Positions 1 to 5,834 of a DNA stretch of 5,834 nucleotides are shown here, in pieces. How positions within the stretch are numbered: position 1 is the first letter of the stretch; every line of letters begins with the position of its first letter. Below the pieces are notes generated by a model that worked only from the letters and a program-made list of their open reading frames with translations, did no database searches and was not told the origin of the DNA. The DNA comes from Bacillota bacterium (GTDB lineage: Bacteria; Bacillota; Clostridia; Saccharofermentanales; Fastidiosipilaceae): assembly GCA_023420715.1 (NCBI GenBank), contig JAEZVR010000051.1, positions 1 through 5,834 on the forward strand, written 5' to 3'. Made by a program: the position numbers and the translations under genes.

Positions 1-61
1 AGGTATTAAAATCGACACTCAAGTCTTCTAAGCTGTGTTGACATTGTTCAAATTCAATCAT
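1..61 (-). CDS. Start of an unidentified gene (5' end only, runs off the left edge)
   Basis: Only the first 20 codons are present, reading MIEFEQCQHSLEDLSVDFNT, before the window ends. The start is supported by a good Shine-Dalgarno sequence, AAGGAAG at 67-73, with about 7 bases between AAGGA and the ATG. It begins 42 bases after the alaT stop codon, with no terminator-like hairpin followed by a U-run in the gap. It is therefore probably co-transcribed with alaR-alaT. The fragment is hydrophilic and acidic, without a signal peptide or membrane segment. Twenty residues are too few to recognise a family, so I assign no function. Confidence 0.6.
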   Translation of the reverse strand, partial: MIEFEQCQHSLEDLSVDFNT

Positions 62-103
62 GACTTCTTCCTTCTACACGAAATCGACAGACGGGGCATC
101 TGA

Positions 104-1312
104 CTACGCGTGTTTTTTCTGCTCCGCCAAAAAGGCTTCTAACCGATCCATCGCCGCTTCAATAACTTCAAAAGATGCGGCATAGCTGATGCGCACATAG
201 CCTTCCCCTGCTTCACCAAATGCCGAGCCAGGAATGATGGCGACCTTTTTGGCTTCCAATAAGGCTTCACAAAATGCCATTGAAGACATCCCTGTCTGTT
301 GAATATTCGGGAAGATATAAAAAGCACCTTCTGGTTCAAAACAGGGCAATCCCATTCCTCTCAAACGATTTAAAATATAGCGACGTCGCTGATTATAAGC
401 CTCTCGCATGATCTCTACCTCTGGCAGACAATGGTTCAACGCCTCGATTGCTGCGTATTGGGCAAGTGTTGGCGAACTCATAATCAGATATTGATGAACT
501 TTGTTCATCGCACTCGTTAAAATTGCTGGTGCCAAAGCATACCCAATGCGCCAACCCGTCATGGCAAAAGCTTTGGAAAAGCCCCCAATGACGACCGTCC
601 GCGAACGCATATGGGGCAAAGATGCAAAACAAACGGGCGCCGTATCGCCATAAGATAATTCGAGATACAATTCATCCGACATCACCATGATTTGCGGATG
701 AGCGGTGAGCAATTCTGCAATTGGTTCCAGTTCTGCCCGCGTCATGACCGCACCAGTCGGATTATTCGGAAATGCCAGGATGAGAAGTTTTGTACGATCT
801 GTAATCGCATTTGCCAATTGTTCTGCTGTCAATTTAAACTGATCCGTTTCCTGCAACGCAATCGGCACAACCACGCCACCGGCCAATTCAACACTGGCTC
901 GATAGGCAACAAAACAAGGTTCCGGAATAATGACTTCGTCACCAGGATTAACTAAAGCACGGATGGCATCATCGATCGCTTCACTACCACCGACGGTCAC
1001 CAAAATTTCATCTTCTGGATGATAATCAACCGAAAACCTTGTGGACATGTAGTTTGCAATCGCTTGCCGCAAGGGCAATAGACCTTGATTAGCCGTATAA
1101 TGCGTATAACCTTGCTCCAGCGCATAAATACCCGCTTCTCGAATTTTCCAAGGGGTGACAAAATCCGGCTCACCAATGGATAAAGATAATACCTGACCTT
1201 TGAGTTCATTCGCCATATCAAAAAAACGCCGTATGCCAGAAGGCTGAACCCGATTGATTCGATCGGATATTTTCAATTCAAACGGTAGCGGATTTTGGTT
1301 TGAAAATGACAT
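104..1312 (-). CDS. alaT: PLP-dependent class I aminotransferase, AlaT (YugH)-like alanine transaminase
   Basis: This is a 402-residue cytosolic fold-type I, pyridoxal-phosphate aminotransferase of the class I/II family. Visible hallmarks are the N-terminal substrate segment around PSGIRRFF (24-31) and IGEPDF (46-51), the cofactor-phosphate loop GGSEA (108-112), NNPTG (183-187), SDELY with Asp213 and Tyr216 near the pyridine ring, the Schiff-base lysine Lys247 in GGFSKAFAMTGWRIGY, and Arg374 for the substrate carboxylate. Length and motifs match Bacillus YugH/AlaT closely as I recall that sequence. The inferred reaction is pyruvate plus glutamate to alanine plus 2-oxoglutarate; aromatic or N-acetyl-diaminopimelate activity (PatA-type relatives) is the main alternative. 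The start was placed at the ATG at 1312 because GGAGGG (1316-1321) lies just before it, though the spacing is short. An in-frame ATG at 1384 would overlap alaR and is rejected. It lies 16 bases behind alaR, so the two are translationally close and surely co-transcribed. Confidence 0.88.
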   Translation of the reverse strand: MSFSNQNPLPFELKISDRINRVQPSGIRRFFDMANELKGQVLSLSIGEPDFVTPWKIREAGIYALEQGYTHYTANQGLLPLRQAIANYMSTRFSVDYHPEDEILVTVGGSEAIDDAIRALVNPGDEVIIPEPCFVAYRASVELAGGVVVPIALQETDQFKLTAEQLANAITDRTKLLILAFPNNPTGAVMTRAELEPIAELLTAHPQIMVMSDELYLELSYGDTAPVCFASLPHMRSRTVVIGGFSKAFAMTGWRIGYALAPAILTSAMNKVHQYLIMSSPTLAQYAAIEALNHCLPEVEIMREAYNQRRRYILNRLRGMGLPCFEPEGAFYIFPNIQQTGMSSMAFCEALLEAKKVAIIPGSAFGEAGEGYVRISYAASFEVIEAAMDRLEAFLAEQKKHA

Positions 1313-1328
1313 AATCCCTCCATTGGTC

Positions 1329-1817
1329 TTATAAAACAACCGTTTCTCGTTGATCGGCTTCTGTTTCTTCAAAAACGAGACCATTCATCTTATAGTTTTG
1401 CAAAATAAAATGCGTCCGTGTCGATAAAACGCCTTCAATTGGAGCAATGCGATCGGACACAAAACGTGCAATAGAATGTAAATCTTTCGCCACGATCATC
1501 ACCATTAAATCGTATTCACCAGACATTAAATAGCAGTCATTGACCTCAGCATAGTTGTAGATGCGCTTTGCAATGCGCGCAAATCCGCGGTCTCGCTGGG
1601 GCATGGTTTTGACTTCTATCATGGCTTTTACGGATTGTAAATCTGTCTTACTCCAATCAATTAAGGCGGTATAGCCGACGATCACTCGATCGGCTTCTAG
1701 GCTGGCAATTTCGCAGGCCACATCCTCCTCAGTCATGTTGAGCATTTTAGCCATATCCCGTATCTCTAAACGGCACTGGCTCTGCAACAATCTCAAAATT
1801 TCATCGCGTTTTTCCAT
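1329..1817 (-). CDS. alaR: Lrp/AsnC-family transcriptional regulator, AlaR (YugG)-like
   Basis: This is a 162-residue DNA-binding regulator. The N-terminal winged helix-turn-helix spans about residues 4-45, with the recognition helix around TEEDVACEIASLEAD (29-43). The linker GYTALIDW (48-55) leads to the effector-binding RAM domain, about residues 62-138, which contains the diagnostic LMSGEYDLMV segment (97-106). Family members bind amino acids and assemble as dimers to octamers. A roughly 24-residue polar tail follows the RAM domain. The ATG at 1817 was chosen because an AAAGGGGTG ribosome binding site (1822-1830) sits 4 bases upstream. The longer reading from a TTG at 1841 would place that site inside the gene. 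The product resembles B. subtilis YugG/AlaR, encoded in the same order just before the alanine transaminase gene and reported to control it. Local control of alaT in response to alanine or another amino acid is therefore the best inference. Confidence 0.88.
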   Translation of the reverse strand: MEKRDEILRLLQSQCRLEIRDMAKMLNMTEEDVACEIASLEADRVIVGYTALIDWSKTDLQSVKAMIEVKTMPQRDRGFARIAKRIYNYAEVNDCYLMSGEYDLMVMIVAKDLHSIARFVSDRIAPIEGVLSTRTHFILQNYKMNGLVFEETEADQRETVVL

Positions 1818-1831
1818 CTTGCACCCCTTTC

Positions 1832-1846
1832 GATGACACAAACATC
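1832..1846. promoter_or_regulatory. Weak candidate operator: 15-bp interrupted dyad upstream of alaR
   Basis: GATG at 1832-1835 and CATC at 1843-1846 form a dyad 15 bp wide, immediately upstream of the alaR ribosome binding site. Lrp-family regulators typically bind imperfect 15-bp dyads and often control their own operon. However, only four base pairs match, so chance is quite possible. Confidence 0.15.
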
Positions 1847-1865
1847 AGATTGATCTCACGCCGAT

Positions 1866-2795
1866 TTAACGCGTATTGTTTTGATCTTTTGTCTGATCCG
1901 GCTGATTAACCTCTGTTTTTGGATAGGTCGGATCGGACCATGATGCCCGATATTGCTTCGTCACATCAATAATATCCGCCTGCTGTCCATACACATAATT
2001 CTGATCTAAAACATGACGTGCATGCTGGACATTAAATTGCAATTGAGACTTTTCGCCCATCTCTTTGAGAATTAAGAGATAAACATATCCTAAAAGACGT
2101 CCGGAGCTTAAAGCATAAAAAGCCTGGAAAAACATCTGCACAATCGGGCTCATCGTCTCTGGTAAAACGACCCTGACCAATAGGCTCGCGAGGTTATAAG
2201 CCAAGTATAGAATGGCAAACAAAACAAAAATGGAAAATTTATAGGTTCGCGTCAATCGCCAACTCCAGCGCCAGCCTTCAAAAATGCCGAGCGATTTAAA
2301 TCCATACAACAACGGAATCAAACTTAATCCCGTGAGGAGCACAAAAACTGGAATCCCCCATAATAAAGTGCTTAAAAAAGCACAAGGTAGAATTAACAAG
2401 ATCGTCGAAACCAGGGTTTTAAATAAGCCAATCCCAACACGCAATACCCCTTTTGAGGCCTGTAAACCTGTTCTTTCTCCCACAAAAGCACCAGCATAAA
2501 GCAACGCCATTAAACTTTGTAAAAGAACGACACCGACATAACAGGCCAGATAGATCAGATTGCCCAGGCTCAATAAATTGCTCGGCATTTCAACCGGCAT
2601 CTGCCCTTGTTGAATGACGCTCCATTGTTTGGCGATATATTGGTAAAAAGCTGAAAAATTGGAATCGCCAGGCTGAATCAAGAAAAAAGCCAGGGGAAAA
2701 CTCAAAGCGATCAAAAATAACACTTGCGCAACCCAGGCTTTTTTTAAGCGATGAATTGCCATAGAATGACCAACCAAAAGTGTCAAAAAATTCAA
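1866..2795 (-). CDS. Polytopic membrane protein of unknown function, TTG start
   Basis: This 309-residue protein probably has six membrane segments, at about residues 20-40, 78-104, 121-143, 145-165, 186-210 and 215-243. A hydrophilic, charged tail of about 65 residues (245-309) follows, rich in Gln, Asp and Asn and probably cytoplasmic. I see no catalytic motif, transporter signature or signal peptidase site. The overall look (basic amphipathic start, long hydrophobic stretches, a WRWSWRLTRTYK segment before the fifth helix) recalls the DUF975-type or GPDPase-membrane-domain-type families, but I cannot assign it firmly. The TTG at 2795 was chosen as start because a perfect GGAGG (2804-2808) lies 8 bases upstream. 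A longer reading from a TTG at 2825 has no ribosome binding site and would begin at the promoter-like -10 box. An ATG at 2762 lacks a comparable site. It ends 48 bases before alaR and is probably the first gene of that operon. Confidence 0.75.
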   Translation of the reverse strand: MNFLTLLVGHSMAIHRLKKAWVAQVLFLIALSFPLAFFLIQPGDSNFSAFYQYIAKQWSVIQQGQMPVEMPSNLLSLGNLIYLACYVGVVLLQSLMALLYAGAFVGERTGLQASKGVLRVGIGLFKTLVSTILLILPCAFLSTLLWGIPVFVLLTGLSLIPLLYGFKSLGIFEGWRWSWRLTRTYKFSIFVLFAILYLAYNLASLLVRVVLPETMSPIVQMFFQAFYALSSGRLLGYVYLLILKEMGEKSQLQFNVQHARHVLDQNYVYGQQADIIDVTKQYRASWSDPTYPKTEVNQPDQTKDQNNTR

Positions 2796-2803
2796 GTGAA
2801 ATT

Positions 2804-2808
2804 CCTCC
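2804..2808 (-). promoter_or_regulatory. Ribosome binding site that decides a TTG start
   Basis: Perfect GGAGG on the minus strand, 8 bases upstream of the TTG at 2793-2795. No ATG in the same frame is placed as well, so this site fixes the non-AUG start of the polytopic membrane protein gene. Confidence 0.75.
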
Positions 2809-2836
2809 AACCAAAATGCAAACAAGATTGTTTCTC

Positions 2837-2842
2837 ATTATA
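2837..2842 (-). promoter_or_regulatory. Candidate -10 box of the membrane protein-alaR-alaT unit
   Basis: A perfect TATAAT on the minus strand lies between the upstream terminator (2907-2940) and the TTG start at 2795. It would start transcription near 2830 and give a leader of about 35 bases. The only good -35-like hexamer, TTGATA at 2869-2874, is 26 bases away, well beyond the usual 17. The promoter is therefore either weak, activator-dependent, or misidentified. Its position, rather than its quality, is the main support. Confidence 0.35.
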
Positions 2843-2906
2843 CTATAGCCTGGGAAGGAAGGGGCCGATATCAACGGTCATTGTTTTAAAAGCCGTTAAA
2901 TGACAT

Positions 2907-2940
2907 AAAAAAAGACGATCTCATCAGAGATCGTCTTTTT
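2907..2940 (-). terminator. Intrinsic terminator after the coiled-coil membrane protein gene
   Basis: A perfect 14-bp inverted repeat (2909-2922 with 2927-2940) encloses a 4-base loop. On the minus strand it reads AAAAAGACGATCTC, loop TGAT, the complementary arm, then a run of seven T ending at 2907. It starts 17 bases after the stop codon at 2958. The flanking A and T runs make it nearly symmetric, but there is no plus-strand gene to serve. It separates the upstream gene from the alaR-alaT unit. Confidence 0.92.
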
Positions 2941-2957
2941 GGTTCAACACAGTTACA

Positions 2958-4004
2958 TCAAGCTTCTGCAATTGTCTGCTTGGTTTTACTTGCCCCAATG
3001 TATCCGGCAAAAGCCGTTAAGAGCAATCCAATCAACTGACCAATGAAGAGAATAATCGCGAAAACAGAAATGCTATGTGTTGCTTTTTCGGCAGTTTGAC
3101 GCGCCTCTTGAATGGTCTGGTCGAGGGTTGTTTTTGCTTCTTCTAACGCTTGTTGAGCTGCTTTGATTTGCTGTTCTGCTTCTTGTGCAGCCTTTTGCAA
3201 ACCCTGGTGAATATTCTCTACAGCCTGTTGGGCTTCTGCCTTAGACAAATCGGTATTTTTTGCAACCGCACGCGCAATCGCATCTTTATCAGCCGCTTGC
3301 GCCACGGTTTCGGCACGTTTTGATAATTGATCTCCGATTTGCTTAAAGACCTCGTCCGCTTTTGATGGATCCGTCAAAATTTGCTTGCCGCCATCTAAAA
3401 TATCATTTTTAGAATCATCCAAAAGTTTGGATAAATAATCGGGTTGTAAAACAGGTTCATCCGTGTCTTTGAGCACCTTTTGAATATCGGCTTGCACGGC
3501 CTTCGTATCAATCTCTTTAAATTGATCACCCAATTTTTCAAAACCGCTACCAGCTAAATCTCCAACACCTTTTGTAACAGCACCTGCAGCTTGACCTGCC
3601 ACACCCAAGGTAGATCCAACGACACGGCCCAACACCCCAACGGCACCCGCCACAGAGGATGTGACCAAAAAGGTCATGACCAAAAGAGAAACAGCCCAGG
3701 TTAAAAATCCATGCAATAAACCCGTACGTCTAGCAGAAAGACCAGAAACAAAGCCAGCGGCAAACAAGGCAATCAAAGTGGCAATGACGGTCCAAATCAG
3801 AAGTCCGATACCAACACCATTAAAAGGCTGATCCGATGTCGGTTTTAATGCGCCAAAGCCGATCGCCGTGGTGATCAACGACAACAGCAAGAAGGTCGCA
3901 ATAAAAGTGACTACCCCAGCAATAACAGATCCCCATGACAAATTGAATCCAGCTTCACCAGTTGAAAAATGACGTTTCCAAAACGTTTCACGACGAATTT
4001 CCAT
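2958..4004 (-). CDS. Membrane protein of the 'PhnA-like/CAP-Gly-like' type with a long coiled coil
   Basis: This is a 348-residue protein of unknown function. Three membrane segments lie near the N terminus, at about residues 24-50, 64-88 and 97-120. The segment pattern (WGSVIAGVVTF; then GIGLLIWTVIATLIALFAAG; then RRTGLLHGFLTWAV) matches a family often labelled 'PhnA-like' or 'CAP-Gly' protein in annotations; those labels do not describe its role. A small-residue Gly/Ala/Val-rich stretch (120-155) follows, then a charged region with an acidic middle. Residues about 250-308 are an Ala/Gln/Glu-rich helix that looks like a coiled coil, and a final membrane segment lies at about 312-335. The ATG at 4004 follows AAAGGAG (4011-4017) at normal spacing. 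Upstream in-frame ATGs at 4010 and 4046 are excluded because they are too close to, or upstream of, that site. It stands alone between a palindrome-bearing leader and a strong terminator. An envelope or stress-related role is only a guess. Confidence 0.8.
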   Translation of the reverse strand: MEIRRETFWKRHFSTGEAGFNLSWGSVIAGVVTFIATFLLLSLITTAIGFGALKPTSDQPFNGVGIGLLIWTVIATLIALFAAGFVSGLSARRTGLLHGFLTWAVSLLVMTFLVTSSVAGAVGVLGRVVGSTLGVAGQAAGAVTKGVGDLAGSGFEKLGDQFKEIDTKAVQADIQKVLKDTDEPVLQPDYLSKLLDDSKNDILDGGKQILTDPSKADEVFKQIGDQLSKRAETVAQAADKDAIARAVAKNTDLSKAEAQQAVENIHQGLQKAAQEAEQQIKAAQQALEEAKTTLDQTIQEARQTAEKATHSISVFAIILFIGQLIGLLLTAFAGYIGASKTKQTIAEA

Positions 4005-4030
4005 AAACATCTCCTTTGCAATATAAATCA

Positions 4031-4051
4031 TATCAATATGAAACATTGATA
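4031..4051. repeat. Perfect interrupted palindrome, possible operator
   Basis: TATCAAT (4031-4037) and ATTGATA (4045-4051) form a perfect 7-bp inverted repeat with a 7-base spacer. It lies 14 bases upstream of the ribosome binding site of the gene starting at 4004. A third TATCAAT copy is at 4140-4146 in the same leader. The spacing and length suit a dimeric regulator. It is too AT-rich and too widely looped to be a terminator. In such AT-rich DNA a 7-bp dyad could still arise by chance. Confidence 0.4.
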
Positions 4052-4147
4052 CATTAAATATGACATTAGATTAACATTTAATTTGATCGAATATCGTTGC
4101 ATATATTACTAATATAATATTTAGTTTTATGTTAATTAATATCAATC

Positions 4148-4153
4148 ATTATA
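4148..4153 (-). promoter_or_regulatory. Possible -10 box upstream of the coiled-coil membrane protein gene
   Basis: Perfect TATAAT on the minus strand in the AT-rich leader. The hexamer 17 bases upstream is TATTTA, a poor -35. A start here would give a leader of about 137 bases containing the palindrome at 4031-4051. Many TATAAT-like strings are expected in this composition, so the support is weak. Confidence 0.22.
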
Positions 4154-4155
4154 TT

Positions 4156-4323
4156 TCATGCCATTCTCAATAAATATTTGACGCCAGACAAGGCGAATCC
4201 TTTTTGTAAAAAACACCGTTGAAATTGAACTGCCTCCCATTCCTTGGCTGCTTATTTGCATATCCAAGAAGCGGAAGGCAGATGGTATCTGAATGGTAGA
4301 ACAAATCCGTCGTCTTTGAGGCG
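4156..4323 (-). pseudogene. Possible decayed coding remnant downstream of valS
   Basis: Reading the minus strand in the frame that starts at 4323 gives 23 codons, a TAA at 4252-4254, then 31 more codons to a TGA at 4156-4158. The second part contains QFQRCFLQKGFALSGVKYLL, a plausible helical segment vaguely like the LxxKGF-type ends of RecX repeats. There is no start codon with a ribosome binding site, and the frame is broken. The other two minus-strand frames are also open for most of this stretch, which weakens any one reading. It may be the worn end of a gene or element, or simple coincidence. I assign no function. Confidence 0.2.
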
Positions 4324-4324
4324 A

Positions 4325-5834
4325 TTAGCCCAAATGAGCCAATTGTTGTTCCAATTTCTCCAAACGGGATTGTGCAGCAGCCTGTTTATCACGTTCAGCT
4401 TGAACCACAGCTGCAGGTGCCTTATTCACAAACTGAGCATTGCCCAGTTTGCTTTCAAAACGCTTGACTTCCTCGCGCAATCGATCAACTTCCTTTTTAA
4501 GCCGTATTTTTTCTTGTTCGAGATCAATTAAGGCATCTAATGGCATGAACAATTGAGCGCCCTCAACGACAGCCGAAACAACCTGTTGTGGCACATCTGC
4601 CCGATCGACAATGCGAATGTCAGAAACATTTGCCAGTCTTTCCAAATAAGGCGCGCTCGCTTCAAACAAAGATCCAATTTCTGGCGTTTGAGCACACACC
4701 AAAAGTGGCGCTTTTCGCTTAACCGGCACTTGCAATTCCAAACGCAGGGCACGGATCTGCTTTGTCGCATCCATAATCATCCGCACCTGTTTATCACTCA
4801 CTTCATCTGTCCATTCTGGTACCGTTGATGGCCAATCACAGCACATTAAATCCTCGGAATCTTTAACCCCGATTAACAAGCGATGGATTTCTGTCGTAAA
4901 AAATGGCATGAACGGATGCAACAACTTGAGTGAACCAATTAAGATCTCCCGGGATAGCCATTGTGCTGCTCTATGGGTTTTATGAGATTGATCATAGAGC
5001 CTTGGTTTAATCATTTCGATATACCAATCACAAAATTCATCCCAAATAAAATCAATGATTTTATTCAGCGCTATCCCTAATTCAAATTTTTCTAAATTTT
5101 GCGTCACTTCATAAACGGTCTGATTAAAAGCAGATCGAACCCAGCGATCTTCCAGCGCCAGCATTTCATCACTTGGTGGCTCAGCATAGGTATCTGTTTC
5201 ATCCAAATGCATCATAACAAAACGGAAGGCATTCCAAACTTTATTAATAAAAGCCTTACCACTGGCCAGTTTGTCCGGCTTATATCGCTGATCATTTCCA
5301 GGGGCATTGCCCATAACCAAAGCATAGCGCAAAGCGTCTGCCCCATATTCATCGATCACTTCCAGCGGATCGATCCCATTGCCCTTTGTTTTGGACATTT
5401 TCTCGCCATGCTCATCGCGCACAATACCGTGAATATAGACGTGATCAAAGGGCACTTTTCCCGTTTGCTCAAGGGCAGAAAAAATCATACGAGCAACCCA
5501 GAAAAAGATAATATCGTAGCCCGTTACCAATGTATTCGTCGGATAAAAATAATCAAAATCAACTGTTTTTTCGGGCCAGCCCAAGGTAGAAAATGGCCAC
5601 AAGGCAGAGCTAAACCAGGTATCTAATGTATCTTCATCCCGATGAAACTCATGACCTGAGCACTTCGTGCAGGTTTGGGGCATTTCTTTTGCAACAACCA
5701 TCTCCCCGCATTGATCACAATAATAAGCGGGAATGCGATGCCCCCACCACAACTGACGTGAAATACACCAATCGCGAATGTTTTCCATCCAATTAAAATA
5801 AATTTTGCTAAACCGATCTGGGACAAACTGTGTC
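4325..5834 (-). CDS. valS: Valyl-tRNA synthetase, C-terminal part (5' end beyond the right edge)
   Basis: About 502 residues of this class I aminoacyl-tRNA synthetase are present, out of roughly 880 usual for the family. The enzyme charges tRNA-Val with valine in the cytoplasm. Numbering from the first whole codon in the window (5831-5833), the order is as follows. FVPDRF and WMENIRDWCISRQLWWGHRIP form the catalytic-domain segment after the editing domain. A four-cysteine zinc ribbon follows (Cys39, Cys42, Cys55, Cys58), then DTWFSSALWPFSTLGWP (71-87). The ATP-binding KMSKTKGN signature is at 145-152 (5378-5401). The helical anticodon-binding domain, about 190-330, includes HPFMPFFTTEI. The C-terminal tRNA-contacting coiled coil is at about 435-502. 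The HIGH motif and most of the editing domain lie outside the window. The frame is open right to the edge and ends in TAA at 4325. folC, a frequent downstream neighbour in Bacillota, is not present next to it. Confidence 0.97.
   Translation of the reverse strand, partial: TQFVPDRFSKIYFNWMENIRDWCISRQLWWGHRIPAYYCDQCGEMVVAKEMPQTCTKCSGHEFHRDEDTLDTWFSSALWPFSTLGWPEKTVDFDYFYPTNTLVTGYDIIFFWVARMIFSALEQTGKVPFDHVYIHGIVRDEHGEKMSKTKGNGIDPLEVIDEYGADALRYALVMGNAPGNDQRYKPDKLASGKAFINKVWNAFRFVMMHLDETDTYAEPPSDEMLALEDRWVRSAFNQTVYEVTQNLEKFELGIALNKIIDFIWDEFCDWYIEMIKPRLYDQSHKTHRAAQWLSREILIGSLKLLHPFMPFFTTEIHRLLIGVKDSEDLMCCDWPSTVPEWTDEVSDKQVRMIMDATKQIRALRLELQVPVKRKAPLLVCAQTPEIGSLFEASAPYLERLANVSDIRIVDRADVPQQVVSAVVEGAQLFMPLDALIDLEQEKIRLKKEVDRLREEVKRFESKLGNAQFVNKAPAAVVQAERDKQAAAQSRLEKLEQQLAHLG

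Larger units (their letters stand above)
4005..4324. other. 320-base intergenic region between valS and the coiled-coil membrane protein gene
   Basis: The stretch has two halves. Bases about 4018-4160 are extremely AT-rich and must hold the leader and probably the promoter of the gene starting at 4004. A perfect TATAAT on the minus strand at 4148-4153 is the best -10 candidate, but it lacks a good -35 at the usual distance. Bases about 4156-4324 have base composition like coding DNA and contain reading-frame fragments but no translatable gene with a ribosome binding site. I see no convincing intrinsic terminator for valS here: the hairpins present, such as CGCC/GGCG around 4182-4195, are short and lack a U-run. 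Confidence 0.6.

Noticed and set aside
692..955. Plus-strand open frame opposite alaT
   Set aside because: It is antisense to conserved aminotransferase sequence, is Cys/Phe/Arg-rich as such shadows often are, and lacks a ribosome binding site.
104..1384. Longer alaT reading starting at the ATG at 1384
   Set aside because: It overlaps the end of alaR, has no proper ribosome binding site, and adds 24 residues not seen in the family as I know it. GGAGGG before 1312 marks the real start.
2590..2874. Minus-strand frame of 94 codons overlapping the start of the polytopic membrane protein
   Set aside because: It is out of frame with the well-supported gene beginning at 2795, lies over its promoter and leader, and has no ribosome binding site.
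4201..4216. TTTTTGTAAAAA as part of a valS terminator
   Set aside because: The arms are only A and T around a two-base centre, with no GC stem before the U-run, so it would not form a stable terminator.
4005..4324. A tRNA or structured regulatory RNA in the intergenic region
   Set aside because: I found no cloverleaf arms, T-loop, T-box motif or other known conserved core on either strand.
4244..4531. Plus-strand open frame of 95 codons across the valS end
   Set aside because: It is mostly antisense to the valS coiled coil and shows no ribosome binding site or recognisable protein feature.
5099..5626. Plus-strand open frame of 175 codons opposite valS
   Set aside because: It is a long shadow antisense to conserved ValS catalytic and anticodon-binding regions. 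Its translation has no coherent domain.

Overview
The window looks like ordinary chromosomal DNA of a low-to-moderate-GC Bacillota bacterium. This rests on strong GGAGG-type ribosome binding sites, a TTG start codon, a Bacillus-type AlaR/AlaT gene pair and the overall protein character. The valyl-tRNA synthetase carries a four-cysteine zinc ribbon that, from memory, is absent from the Bacillus subtilis enzyme and common in Clostridia and Negativicutes. A non-Bacilli member is therefore somewhat more likely, but the genus cannot be named.

Every supported gene lies on the minus strand, so transcription runs from the right edge to the left. From right to left: (1) the C-terminal part of valS, cut by the window edge; (2) a 320-base intergenic stretch, with a possibly decayed coding remnant next to valS and a very AT-rich leader holding a palindrome; (3) a 348-residue membrane protein of the uncharacterised 'PhnA-like/CAP-Gly-like' type with a long coiled coil, closed by a clear intrinsic terminator at 2907-2940; (4) a 309-residue polytopic membrane protein starting at TTG; (5) alaR, an Lrp/AsnC-family regulator; (6) alaT, a class I aminotransferase; (7) the first 20 codons of another gene, cut by the left edge.

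Genes 4 to 7 are separated by only 48, 16 and 42 bases with no convincing terminator between them, so they may form one transcription unit starting near 2830. The functional core is alaR-alaT. Its B. subtilis counterparts (YugG/YugH) were described as an alanine transaminase and its regulator. valS is housekeeping. The two membrane proteins have no assigned function. I see no mobile element, CRISPR array, rRNA or tRNA gene, and no clear evidence of a new multi-gene system. The points most worth checking are the palindrome and possible remnant between valS and the coiled-coil membrane protein, and that protein's architecture.
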